From positions 1 through 12,962 of the forward strand of contig JALFRH010000017.1 in assembly GCA_022785155.1 (NCBI GenBank): 12,962 bases of DNA, given 5' to 3'. Both the position numbers and the translations under genes were made by a program. Below, one piece after another: positions 1 through 7,060 of the stretch (the first letter of the stretch is position 1; each line of letters begins with the position of its first letter). The DNA comes from Spirochaetales bacterium (GTDB lineage Bacteria; Spirochaetota; Spirochaetia; Sphaerochaetales; Sphaerochaetaceae). Below the pieces are notes generated by a model, which was not told the origin of the DNA, searched no databases, and saw nothing but the letters and a program-made list of their open reading frames with translations.

Positions 1-817
1 TCAAGGAACTGGTCCTGCGGCTCATTTCCTCCAGAAGAGCAAGATTCTGCTTTTCTGCGTCTCTTGATATGGCTGCGCCGTAGGAGACAAAGAGAAGTGA
101 GTTTTCAGGGCACCTGCCCTTGGTCTTCAAAACATCATCGAAAGTCTGGCGAAGATATGATGAGAAGGTGAGAGGGCCTCCAAGGTACAGGATGTTGCCC
201 TTGATCTCCCGGCTTTGGGAGAGGCCTGCTATGGTCTGGTTTACTACTGCGTAATAGATGGAGGAAGAGATATCTTCCTTTCTCGCCCCCTGGTTCAAAA
301 GAGGCTGGATATCACTTTTGGCAAAGACACCACAGCGGGAAGCGATTGTATATCGTCTTTTGCTGTCCTTTGCCATATCGTTCATTACATTTGGAGTCAC
401 ACCCATCAGCTGTGCCATCTGATCGATGAAGGAACCTGTTCCACCGGCACAGGTTCCATTCATCCTGACTTCGACAGCTCCTGTCAAAAAGAGGATCTTG
501 GCATCCTCTCCACCTAGTTCTATCACTACGTCCGTGTCTTTTTCTTTCTTCTCCACAGCCAATCTAGTTGCAAAGACTTCCTGTACGAAGGGCACATTCA
601 AGGCCTCCGCCACCCCCATACCTGCAGAGCCTGAGAAAGCTGTAATCATCTCCTCATCTTCAGGAAACTGCGCCCTTATTCTTGACAACAATCCTGACAG
701 CTTGAGATTGATCTTAGATTGGTGGCGCTCATAGGTAGACCAAAGGATCAAGCCTTCTTCATCCAGTACAGTACACTTAATGGTAGTGGAGCCTATGTCA
801 ATTCCCAGTCGTTTCAT
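1..817 (-). CDS. Acyl-CoA dehydratase activase, large type (BcrAD/BadFG ATPase), 3' end beyond window
   Basis: This is the N-terminal 272 residues of an ASKHA-fold ATPase of the HgdC/BcrA/BadF activase family. In that family, ATP hydrolysis drives a low-potential electron from a [4Fe-4S] cluster into a partner dehydratase or reductase. Visible motifs are phosphate-1 GIDIGSTT (residues 5-12), phosphate-2 ELGGEDAK (100-107), NGTCAGGTG with C123 and SRCGVF with C162 (the two cluster cysteines expected per subunit), and an adenosine-side GG at 213-214. The ELGGEDAK and MNGTCAGGTGSF wording matches the large, roughly 1000-1400-residue class better than stand-alone HgdC (about 260 residues), and the frame stays open to the window edge, so a second ATPase domain and more probably follow. 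The ATG at 817-815 follows AAGGA with 5 nt spacing. The start lies inside the upstream gene (20 nt shared), which suggests translational coupling. The substrate is unknown. Confidence 0.9.
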   Translation of the reverse strand, partial: MKRLGIDIGSTTIKCTVLDEEGLILWSTYERHQSKINLKLSGLLSRIRAQFPEDEEMITAFSGSAGMGVAEALNVPFVQEVFATRLAVEKKEKDTDVVIELGGEDAKILFLTGAVEVRMNGTCAGGTGSFIDQMAQLMGVTPNVMNDMAKDSKRRYTIASRCGVFAKSDIQPLLNQGARKEDISSSIYYAVVNQTIAGLSQSREIKGNILYLGGPLTFSSYLRQTFDDVLKTKGRCPENSLLFVSYGAAISRDAEKQNLALLEEMSRRTSSL

Positions 818-2093
818 TTAATTCCTTCTCCCGAGCCATTGAAAGCATCAATTTGATTCTATTTTCCTGATTGACAGTTGAAGCCGATGAGTCATAGTCG
901 ATGGGAAAGATGTTTGCATCCTTATATTTTTCCCTTAGTACCCTGATGGTTCCCTTACCTACAATATGGTTTGGAAGGCAACCGAAAGGCTGTACACAAA
1001 TGACGTTGTTGTATCCCAGCTCGATGAGCTCTGCAACTTCTGCAGGCAGCAGCCAGCCCTCCCCCATTACAACGCCTCTATTAAGTATAGGATCCACAAG
1101 TTCCTTCTCATGGGAGAATGTGGAAGGTTTCTTGAACATAGGATATTCATCAAGAACCTTGTCCATTACCTTCTCTATGTGTTTTGCAAACTTCATTCCC
1201 AAGAGCGATACCGATACACCCTTCTTTTCCCCGTATAGGTTCTTTGCGTTTATTCTGTTGTCGAACATATAGAAGAAGAAAGGAAGTACACCCGGAACCA
1301 TAAACTCACACCCTTCCTTTTCCAGGAAATCCTCCAGGCCGTTGTTTCCCAAAGGTGAGTATTTTACGTATATTTCACCTACGATTCCCACCCTTACCTT
1401 TTTCTCATTGGTACGGGGGATGGAGGCATAGGAGGCTGCTATCTCCTTCAAGGTTCGTCTGAAGGCAGGGCCGATCAATAGTTTTCCAGCCATCAAGGAA
1501 TCCACAAGCTTTTCAATCCAAAGGGATGTAAGCTTATCCGTCTCTCCTTTATTTTTTTCGTAGGGCTTTGTCTGATTCTTCAAAAGCGTAAGCATATCAC
1601 CATAGACAAGAGACATAAGCCCCTTATACAACAGTGACGGAACAAGCTTGAAGCCAGGATGTTTCTCCATTTTGTTAAGACTCAAGGACAATACAGGAAC
1701 ATATCCCATTCCCATTTCTTCCAAAGCCTTTCTCAATACCCAGATATAGTTGGATGCCCTGCAGCCTCCCCCTGTCTGAAAGAGAACAAGGGCCACCTTA
1801 TGGGGATCGTATTTGCCGCTCTTAAGGGCGTCGATGAACTGCCCCGCCACGCAGACGGCAGGATAACACATATCGTTATGAATATGTTCAAGGCCTTTGT
1901 CTATGACAGCCTTTCCCCTGGCATGAAGAATTTCTATATTGTATCCATACTTTCTAAATACCCTCACCACCAGTTCCAAATGGAGCGGGAAGATATCTGG
2001 AGTCAAGATGGTATAGTTTTTTCTCATCTCCTCGGTAAATACAGGAGTATCAAAACCATAATCACAAGAAAAGGAACATTCTTTTTCTTTCAT
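798..2093 (-). CDS. 2-hydroxyacyl-CoA dehydratase-type iron-sulfur protein, partner of the activase
   Basis: A 431-residue soluble protein matching what I recall as the C-terminal third of the large fused activase/dehydratase proteins, here encoded separately. Conserved blocks are YTILTPDIFPLHLEL (27-41), HNDMCYPA with C76 (72-79), QTGGGCRASNY with C111 (106-116), EGWLLPAEVAELIELGY (345-361) and QPFGCLPNHIVGKG with C372 (368-381). Cysteines in these positions are the likely ligands of the iron-sulfur cluster that takes electrons from the activase. C6 and C10 form an additional CxxxC near the start. GAGGG lies 5 nt before the ATG, supporting this start. The gene is followed at once, with a 20-nt overlap, by the activase, so the two probably form one operon. 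The actual reaction (2-hydroxyacyl-CoA dehydration, another reductive step, or a double-cubane-type reductase) cannot be assigned from sequence alone. Confidence 0.85.
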   Translation of the reverse strand: MKEKECSFSCDYGFDTPVFTEEMRKNYTILTPDIFPLHLELVVRVFRKYGYNIEILHARGKAVIDKGLEHIHNDMCYPAVCVAGQFIDALKSGKYDPHKVALVLFQTGGGCRASNYIWVLRKALEEMGMGYVPVLSLSLNKMEKHPGFKLVPSLLYKGLMSLVYGDMLTLLKNQTKPYEKNKGETDKLTSLWIEKLVDSLMAGKLLIGPAFRRTLKEIAASYASIPRTNEKKVRVGIVGEIYVKYSPLGNNGLEDFLEKEGCEFMVPGVLPFFFYMFDNRINAKNLYGEKKGVSVSLLGMKFAKHIEKVMDKVLDEYPMFKKPSTFSHEKELVDPILNRGVVMGEGWLLPAEVAELIELGYNNVICVQPFGCLPNHIVGKGTIRVLREKYKDANIFPIDYDSSASTVNQENRIKLMLSMAREKELNETTGN

Positions 2094-2113
2094 TTTACCC
2101 TCAGGATGTAAAT

Positions 2114-2140
2114 TTAATATTCCCCCATGTTTTTTTTCAA
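2114..2140 (-). promoter_or_regulatory. Weak candidate promoter for the dehydratase/activase operon
   Basis: Read on the minus strand, TTGAAA (2140-2135) is followed after 15 nt by TATTAA (2119-2114). With a spacer of 18 nt, TAAATT (2116-2111) is an alternative -10. The spacer contains GGGGG. Either choice leaves only a very short leader before the ATG at 2093, just enough for the GAGGG ribosome-binding site. A promoter further upstream in this AT-rich region is equally possible. Confidence 0.25.
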
Positions 2141-2186
2141 TAGAATATCGTTTGCTTAAGGGTGTATTTCTTGTGAACTTAAAGGC

Positions 2187-2200
2187 TTTTTATATAAAAA
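2187..2200. repeat. Perfect 14-bp AT-only palindrome
   Basis: TTTTTATATAAAAA reads the same on both strands. It lies about 95 bp upstream of the dehydratase start. It could be a regulator site, part of a promoter, or chance in an AT-rich stretch. No function can be assigned. Confidence 0.4.
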
Positions 2201-2308
2201 CAAACAAAAGCATAAAACATCGTATAGAAACATCTTATGAAAATAAATTCGAAAAAATCTTTTATGGCTTATAGTCTATGGAACTTTATTTCATGGCAGA
2301 TTGTGGGA

Positions 2309-2326
2309 CTATACTCCGGGGTATAG
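2309..2326. promoter_or_regulatory. 18-bp near-perfect palindrome, possible operator
   Basis: CTATAC-TCCGGG-GTATAG has 6-bp perfect outer arms and a near-symmetric centre, with 16 of 18 positions obeying twofold symmetry. A further CTATAC occurs at 2337-2342. Neither strand has a T-run directly after it, so it does not look like an intrinsic terminator. It sits between two minus-strand operons, about 215 bp upstream of the dehydratase gene. An operator for a dimeric regulator is one reading. Confidence 0.35.
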
Positions 2327-2500
2327 GAATAAAGCCCTATACAGGTTCAGAAAGAAGAACAATCGCCACCAGCCATACTTCTCCAGTGACGATTTAGTGT
2401 TGATTGCCTTATATCGAAATCCAATATCACAAAATGCTTCAAGAAGCGAAAGCCATATCGGACCAATGTAGTTTTTCCAATAATGAAGCCTTGAGAATGA

Positions 2501-2521
2501 GACACATCTATCTTATGTGTC
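2501..2521 (-). terminator. Hairpin spanning the stop codon of the hybrid kinase gene
   Basis: Read on the minus strand, GACACAT (2521-2515) and ATGTGTC (2507-2501) form a perfect 7-bp stem. The 7-nt loop contains the TAG stop at 2510-2508. The sequence after it is TCATTCTC rather than a clean T-run, so as an intrinsic terminator it is weak. It may instead be a 3' end stabiliser of the kinase operon transcript. No better terminator is visible before 2309. Confidence 0.35.
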
Positions 2522-4331
2522 TTGCTATTGCAGCCATGATCTCCTTCTCTTCAAGAGGCTTTGAAATGTGCTCGTCCATACCTGCACTAATACACTCTCT
2601 CTTATCTTCCTCATAGGCGTTTGCAGTCATTGCGATTATCGGGATGGAGGAATCAGGACGGTTGGAGTTTCTAATGGCCCTGGTTGCATCCAGACCATTC
2701 ATTACAGGCATCATGATATCCATAAGAATACAGTCGAAATAGAATAAAGGAGAAGAAAGGAACTTACCCAGGGCTTCCTTTCCATTTGAAGCAGTCTCGA
2801 CTTCAAAGCCTCTGTCTTTCAGCATATATATTGCTATTTCTTGGTTAAGATCGTTGTCTTCCACAAGGAGCACTCTCTTTCCTTCGAAAGAAAGAGGAGC
2901 ATCTTCTTCAGCCTTGTCATCTTTATCATCCTTTTCGACTACAAAAGGAAGGTCTACTGTAAATACAGACCCTACATTCTTCTCACTTATGACGGATATG
3001 CTTCCATCCATAAGCGATACAAGCTCCTTTACGATACTCATTCCAAGTCCCGAACCTGGGCGCTTGATGATGTTTTCGTCCTCTTCCCTGCTGAAGGGCT
3101 CGAAGATCTTCTTCAAGAAATCATCGGACATGCCTAGTCCTGTATCGGAGATTGTAAACCTATACATGACCTTACCGTCTTTTTCCCCGATGGTGGAAGT
3201 CTTGATCTCCACGAATCCACCCATTTTATTGTACTTCACGGCATTGGATATTATGTTGGTGAAGACCTGTCTTACATGGGTCGGGCTGCCTATGACCTTT
3301 CTATACTTTATACCGGCAAATTCATCGTCAAAGATTCTTACACCTCTGTCCTTTGCAGAAGAAGAGAGCATTTGGATGGAGTCTTTGAGAGTATCTACAA
3401 TATCGAAGCTATCGTTGGATAGAGTGATGCCACCACTTTCAAGACTGGACATCTGGAGGATATCGCCTATGAGGGACATGAGGTGTCTGTTGGATGAGTC
3501 GATTTTTTCAAGGCAGTCCAACACCATTTCCTTGTTGTCTATATTCTTCTCAGCTATCTGGGTCATTCCCATAATGCCATTGATAGGAGTCCTAAGGTCA
3601 TGGCTCATTCTTCCCATGAAATTAGTCTTGGCCTTGTTCGCCATATTGGCTTCATCCATAGCCTTTTTCATGTCCTCAACGGCCTTCTTCTGATCTTGAG
3701 TCAGATAATTGAGACAAATCATGGTGCTTGCCAAGGCAGCTGCCAACCAGTCTACTCTGATTTCGGAAAGCAAAGCCTGAATCAATAATCCACCGACCAG
3801 TATAATGAGAGAAAAAAAGACAACTAAAAAATCCTTGAATTCAACTCTCTTGGATAATGCAAGAATCTTTAAGAGCAGGTATATCACCCCTGAGAAATAT
3901 GCTATGACATATAAAAAGTACAAGGGGCCGTGATGATAGACGTTATCTGGTGAAAAGTAGAATACATGGCCCAAGAATATGGAAACAAAGATATTCAACA
4001 TATTGACCCCTAACGGGATTATATGACGCATCTTCAGTCTTTCTCTTGTAGTTGTCAGGGCAAAGGACACAGGAATTATGGGAGCCACCATCAGTTCAAG
4101 ACTCTTCGCCATCATTACAAACCATCTGAAACCAGGAGGGAATACAGGTGACACAACGCCTATCCATTCACAGATTGAGGCGAGAATGATCAAAAGGAAT
4201 ACTCTTGCAAAATCATCGGCCACATCCAAGCTTGTAGCCTTGATACAAATGATCTCCACAATAAGGGTCACTACTGTAAGTAGAATCACTACGGAATATA
4301 TTATGGTGGCGTCGTTGAATATCTCTATCAT
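2508..4331 (-). CDS. Hybrid sensor histidine kinase: 7TM sensor, HisKA, HATPase, receiver
   Basis: A 607-residue membrane kinase. The first ~212 residues carry about seven hydrophobic segments (roughly 8-30, 43-62, 75-93, 105-125, 137-158, 168-187, 193-212) and form the sensor. A short coiled-coil-like linker leads to HisKA with SHDLRTPINGIMG (H244 is the phosphoacceptor), then HATPase_c with the N-box around N359, G1 DTGLGM (396-401) and G2 GSGLGM (426-431). A charged linker (467-477) connects to a receiver domain with acidic pair E491/D492, phosphoacceptor D538 in LMDIMMP, T569 and K591. All residues needed for autophosphorylation and internal phosphotransfer are present. There is no HPt or DNA-binding domain, so the output must be another protein. 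It is the last gene of a three-gene operon. Its ATG overlaps the stop of the preceding gene as ATGA, and an AGAGGG ribosome-binding site lies inside that gene's end. The ligand is unknown. Confidence 0.93.
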   Translation of the reverse strand: MIEIFNDATIIYSVVILLTVVTLIVEIICIKATSLDVADDFARVFLLIILASICEWIGVVSPVFPPGFRWFVMMAKSLELMVAPIIPVSFALTTTRERLKMRHIIPLGVNMLNIFVSIFLGHVFYFSPDNVYHHGPLYFLYVIAYFSGVIYLLLKILALSKRVEFKDFLVVFFSLIILVGGLLIQALLSEIRVDWLAAALASTMICLNYLTQDQKKAVEDMKKAMDEANMANKAKTNFMGRMSHDLRTPINGIMGMTQIAEKNIDNKEMVLDCLEKIDSSNRHLMSLIGDILQMSSLESGGITLSNDSFDIVDTLKDSIQMLSSSAKDRGVRIFDDEFAGIKYRKVIGSPTHVRQVFTNIISNAVKYNKMGGFVEIKTSTIGEKDGKVMYRFTISDTGLGMSDDFLKKIFEPFSREEDENIIKRPGSGLGMSIVKELVSLMDGSISVISEKNVGSVFTVDLPFVVEKDDKDDKAEEDAPLSFEGKRVLLVEDNDLNQEIAIYMLKDRGFEVETASNGKEALGKFLSSPLFYFDCILMDIMMPVMNGLDATRAIRNSNRPDSSIPIIAMTANAYEEDKRECISAGMDEHISKPLEEKEIMAAIARHIR

Positions 4332-5635
4332 ATTTCCCTCTTAGAGTCCTGCATCCGTTTTTTGGGAATGATTATAGTGACTTTTGTGCCAATATTCTTC
4401 CCTGATTCTATGGTAAGTGAACCCCCACAGAATTCTTCTATTCTATTTCGGGTGTTTTTTATTCCAACTCCGTCGGAAACAAGGGTGGAATCAAAACCGA
4501 CACCGTCGTCTTCAATGCCTACAGTGAAGGCATTGGATTCTTCCCTGCTCCATAGCTTTATGGTTCCTCCTCCCTTTGGGAGAATTCCATGGACAATGGC
4601 ATTCTCCACAATAGGCTGGAGTGTAAGGACAGGAATAAAGAAATCCCAGGCTTCTATGTCGTGTTCCACTCTTATCTTCCCCACCCTGATGTTGGATTCA
4701 AGTTCAATGAAAGAGTCTGCATGCCTAACCTCTTCTTCAAAAGGAATAGGTTCATTCTTTCCTACGCTGTTGAGATTCATTCTCAAATATGTAGCGAAAC
4801 TTGAGGTGGTGGTTTCAGCTCTCTTAGGATCCTTTTCGGCCATATCTGCAATGGAAGCCAATATACTCTGAATAAAGAATGGCTGGATATTGCCCATCAT
4901 CACCTTCTGCTCGATTTCCCTTAGCTCACTCTCTTTCTTCTGGATCTCCACTTTCTGGTTATAGGAGATGATTCTCTTCTTTTGGTTGATGCCCACATAG
5001 ATAAAGAGTATGAAGAGGGAAGTATAGGCATATATCAAGCAATTGACTCCAAGAATGATTTCCATTACCGGCAAAACCAAAGGTATGAAGACATAACAGG
5101 CGAATAAAGCAAGGAACCTTTTGTCTACTTTGTTTATCAATCTGAAAAACAGTTGGATGATCGGAATGGTGGACAAAACAATCAAAGCCAATATGACCCA
5201 GTACAGGTCTGTGTATTCAGGAGTATATTCAGGCGTAATGATGTAGACCGAATGGTTGAACAGACTGGATACCCACAACACTGCAGATATAAATGCAATT
5301 ATATAGAAATAGAGATATGGATACTTATACTCCAAGCCATATTCCTCTTTCACATAGGAATAGAGGTATAGGGAATAGAATAAAATAAACGCTAAAAAAG
5401 CAAAGAAATTTATGATCCATAAGAATTCATAGGCAAGAAACAGCCCCTTTCTCATTTCTTCGATGAACCACATGCAGACATCGGTCATCAGCACCACAAA
5501 TTGTATAAAAAGAGAGTATTTATAATACCAAAGGGATGTACCCTTTTCTGTTTTACCCCTGCATCCAAGGAAATAAAGGATCAGGACCAAGGCCGCCATA
5601 TAGAGATCGATCCACATATACTCCAACGATGTCAT
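4328..5635 (-). CDS. LytS-type 7TM sensor protein lacking the phosphoacceptor His (candidate pseudokinase)
   Basis: A 435-residue protein with six to seven hydrophobic segments in residues 1-216, a charged coiled coil (about 218-246), a His_kinase-family (LytS/YehU) dimerisation region and HATPase_c. In this family the motif is QPHF(L/I)xN, with His as phosphoacceptor. Here residues 251-257 read QPFFIQS, so His is Phe253 and the usual Asn is Ser257. The codon is TTC, two base changes from CAT or CAC; the reading frame around it is intact. The ATP-binding half looks preserved: LQPIVENAIVHG (339-350) with N345 and H349, DDGVGF (376-381) and GVGIKNTRNRI (389-399). It may bind ATP and pair with the upstream paralogue, or act as a regulatory scaffold. 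AGGAGG at 5648-5643 lies 7 nt before the ATG. Both ends overlap neighbours by ATGA (4 nt), so expression of all three genes is coupled. Confidence 0.9.
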   Translation of the reverse strand: MTSLEYMWIDLYMAALVLILYFLGCRGKTEKGTSLWYYKYSLFIQFVVLMTDVCMWFIEEMRKGLFLAYEFLWIINFFAFLAFILFYSLYLYSYVKEEYGLEYKYPYLYFYIIAFISAVLWVSSLFNHSVYIITPEYTPEYTDLYWVILALIVLSTIPIIQLFFRLINKVDKRFLALFACYVFIPLVLPVMEIILGVNCLIYAYTSLFILFIYVGINQKKRIISYNQKVEIQKKESELREIEQKVMMGNIQPFFIQSILASIADMAEKDPKRAETTTSSFATYLRMNLNSVGKNEPIPFEEEVRHADSFIELESNIRVGKIRVEHDIEAWDFFIPVLTLQPIVENAIVHGILPKGGGTIKLWSREESNAFTVGIEDDGVGFDSTLVSDGVGIKNTRNRIEEFCGGSLTIESGKNIGTKVTIIIPKKRMQDSKREI

Positions 5636-6945
5636 AGATCATCCTCCTTGTCCCAGACTCTGTTTTCCTTAAGACAGTTGGAATCATACAACTTCGGTAT
5701 TGTCATAACCACATTGGTTCCTTTTCCTGGAATTGAGAAGGAATCCATGGAACCATGGCACATCATCTCTATCCTCATCTTCGTATTCTCTACACCGATG
5801 TGGCTTCTTCCATCATCCTTGGTCATATTCTTCGTGTCATATCCCACACCGTCGTCAGATACGATGACATACCAGTTTGTACCATCTTCCTTTGTTGAGA
5901 TATTCAGATGTCCCACCCCCTCTTCCTTCATGCATAGCCCATGCTTTACGGCGTTCTCCACCATGGGCTGCAATGACAAGGCTGGAAGACAGAAGTTGCT
6001 TGGACCTATGTCATAGGAGATTTCCAGTTCATCCCTGAATCTTATCTTCTCCAGTTTCAGGTAGTTCTTTGCATGGGATAGCTCCTCCCGGAATGGAATG
6101 GGCTTATCTTTTTTCAAAGAATCCACGTTCATCTTCAGGTACCTGGCAAAGAGTCTTGTGGTCCTGCCGGCCTCCTTGGGGTCTCTCCTGCAAAGTATGC
6201 AGATGATATTCAGAACGTTATATATGAAGTGGGGTTGGATCTGGCTGATCATTACGTGACGCCTTACAATCTGGAGTTCCTTCTCCTTTTTCTCCAGGTC
6301 TATCTTCTGCTGGATAATTGACAGCTCTGTCTCCTGGTTGATGGTTATGTAAATCAGGAGAATTGAAATGGTCAAGAAGAAAAATGAAGATTCAGTGCCA
6401 CATTCAGCATCAATGACATTAACCAATGAAGGCAGGACAAGGTGTATGCACCAGAAAACAGATATCTTTGTTCCAAGGGCCTTTCTTCTCTTAAAAATAC
6501 AGATGAAGTCGGGAATGACCATCAAAAGCCTGGTGATGCTGAGTATTATGTCGATCAGTCTGGGAACATATCCGACTTTTCTTTCAAAGAATAAGTTATA
6601 CAGGGTCCAAACCACCAGAAAACATATCCCCAGCACCCCCATGTATTTGGTTGTGTCGGGAATCTCCATCATCTTCTTATCCCTGAAAAAACATACCAGA
6701 TAGAAGTGGAACTCCAATAAGGCCAAGATGGCGCAGCATACTGCCGTAAATGTAGTGAAGGACAACAATATTCTGTTGTCTGAAAGGCTTCCTAGGAAGA
6801 ACATCAAATCATATGCGATATAGAAAAACACCATGGAAAAGAAAGATTTCCAGGTGTCATCGCAGTTTTTGAAACTTGAAGAGAACAACAATATTGCAAG
6901 AACAAAGGCAGACATGAGTGAAAGTACTGACACAAACTGGTCCAT
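5632..6945 (-). CDS. LytS-type 7TM sensor histidine kinase, canonical
   Basis: A 437-residue membrane kinase, first gene of the sensory operon. Residues 1-202 contain about six to seven hydrophobic segments. A charged helix (about 206-232) leads to the His_kinase motif QIQPHFIYN (235-243), with H239 as expected phosphoacceptor. HATPase_c follows, with LQPMVENAVKHG (325-336), DDGVGY (364-369) and HIGVENTKMRI (382-392). It is clearly a paralogue of the next gene: linker, dimerisation region and HATPase align without large gaps, and the last membrane segment also matches (ILLIYITINQ against ILFIYVGINQ). It normally would pair with a LytTR-type response regulator, but none is adjacent. The start is supported by AGGAGA 8 nt before the ATG and by a perfect TATAAT 32 nt upstream. 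The sensed signal is unknown. Confidence 0.92.
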   Translation of the reverse strand: MDQFVSVLSLMSAFVLAILLFSSSFKNCDDTWKSFFSMVFFYIAYDLMFFLGSLSDNRILLSFTTFTAVCCAILALLEFHFYLVCFFRDKKMMEIPDTTKYMGVLGICFLVVWTLYNLFFERKVGYVPRLIDIILSITRLLMVIPDFICIFKRRKALGTKISVFWCIHLVLPSLVNVIDAECGTESSFFFLTISILLIYITINQETELSIIQQKIDLEKKEKELQIVRRHVMISQIQPHFIYNVLNIICILCRRDPKEAGRTTRLFARYLKMNVDSLKKDKPIPFREELSHAKNYLKLEKIRFRDELEISYDIGPSNFCLPALSLQPMVENAVKHGLCMKEEGVGHLNISTKEDGTNWYVIVSDDGVGYDTKNMTKDDGRSHIGVENTKMRIEMMCHGSMDSFSIPGKGTNVVMTIPKLYDSNCLKENRVWDKEDDL

Positions 6946-6977
6946 GCAATGGTTCTCCTATTATTATTTCGGAGAAA

Positions 6978-6983
6978 ATTATA
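6978..6983 (-). promoter_or_regulatory. -10 element of the sensory operon promoter
   Basis: A perfect TATAAT is read on the minus strand at 6983-6978. It would start transcription near 6971, leaving a leader of roughly 25 nt with the AGGAGA ribosome-binding site of the first kinase gene. With a 17-nt spacer the -35 would be TGGTTT, a weak match. The element lies just downstream of a terminator, as expected for the start of a new transcription unit. Confidence 0.45.
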
Positions 6984-7010
6984 GACATAGAAACTAATCA
7001 AAACCATAAC

Positions 7011-7044
7011 AAAAAATGAATCCGCCGAAGTTTTTCTCCGGCGG
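7011..7044 (-). terminator. Intrinsic terminator after the nucleoside kinase unit
   Basis: On the minus strand CCGCCGGAG (7044-7036) and CTTCGGCGG (7030-7022) form a 9-bp GC-rich stem with one G-U pair and an AAAAA loop. ATTCATTTTTT (7021-7011) follows, ending in a T-run. A second small hairpin, GTCCT-loop-AGGAC (7058-7045), abuts it on the upstream side. The plus strand has no T-run after the stem, so it acts in one direction. It separates the nucleoside kinase unit from the sensory operon. Confidence 0.8.
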
Positions 7045-7060
7045 GTCCTAAAGAGGACAA

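Larger units (their letters stand above)
2094..2507. other. 414-bp intergenic region, no convincing gene
   Basis: This region separates the end of the kinase operon from the dehydratase gene, both on the minus strand. It is AT-rich, especially 2110-2265, and holds the palindromes and candidate promoter listed separately. On the plus strand one frame is open from 2247 to 2471 but has no ATG except as its last codon. On the minus strand two frames also stay open for about 50 codons in the same stretch. Because several frames on both strands are open together and none has a start with a ribosome-binding site, I do not call a gene. It could be a decayed gene fragment, but I recognise no homology. 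Confidence 0.6.

Noticed and set aside
901..2111. Plus-strand open frames of 123 and 150 codons
   Set aside because: Both are antisense to the conserved dehydratase gene, and their products show no known motif.
2854..3693. 279-codon plus-strand open frame
   Set aside because: It is antisense to the kinase and receiver part of the hybrid histidine kinase, which has all its motifs intact; the antisense product is low-complexity Ser/Leu-rich with no recognisable domain.
4362..4871. 169-codon plus-strand open frame
   Set aside because: Antisense to the HATPase domain of the LytS-type paralogue; no ribosome-binding site or domain, and the minus-strand protein is clearly real.
5205..5240. Short imperfect tandem repeat encoding EYTPEYT
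   Set aside because: Only two imperfect copies within a membrane protein gene; too small to call a repeat element.
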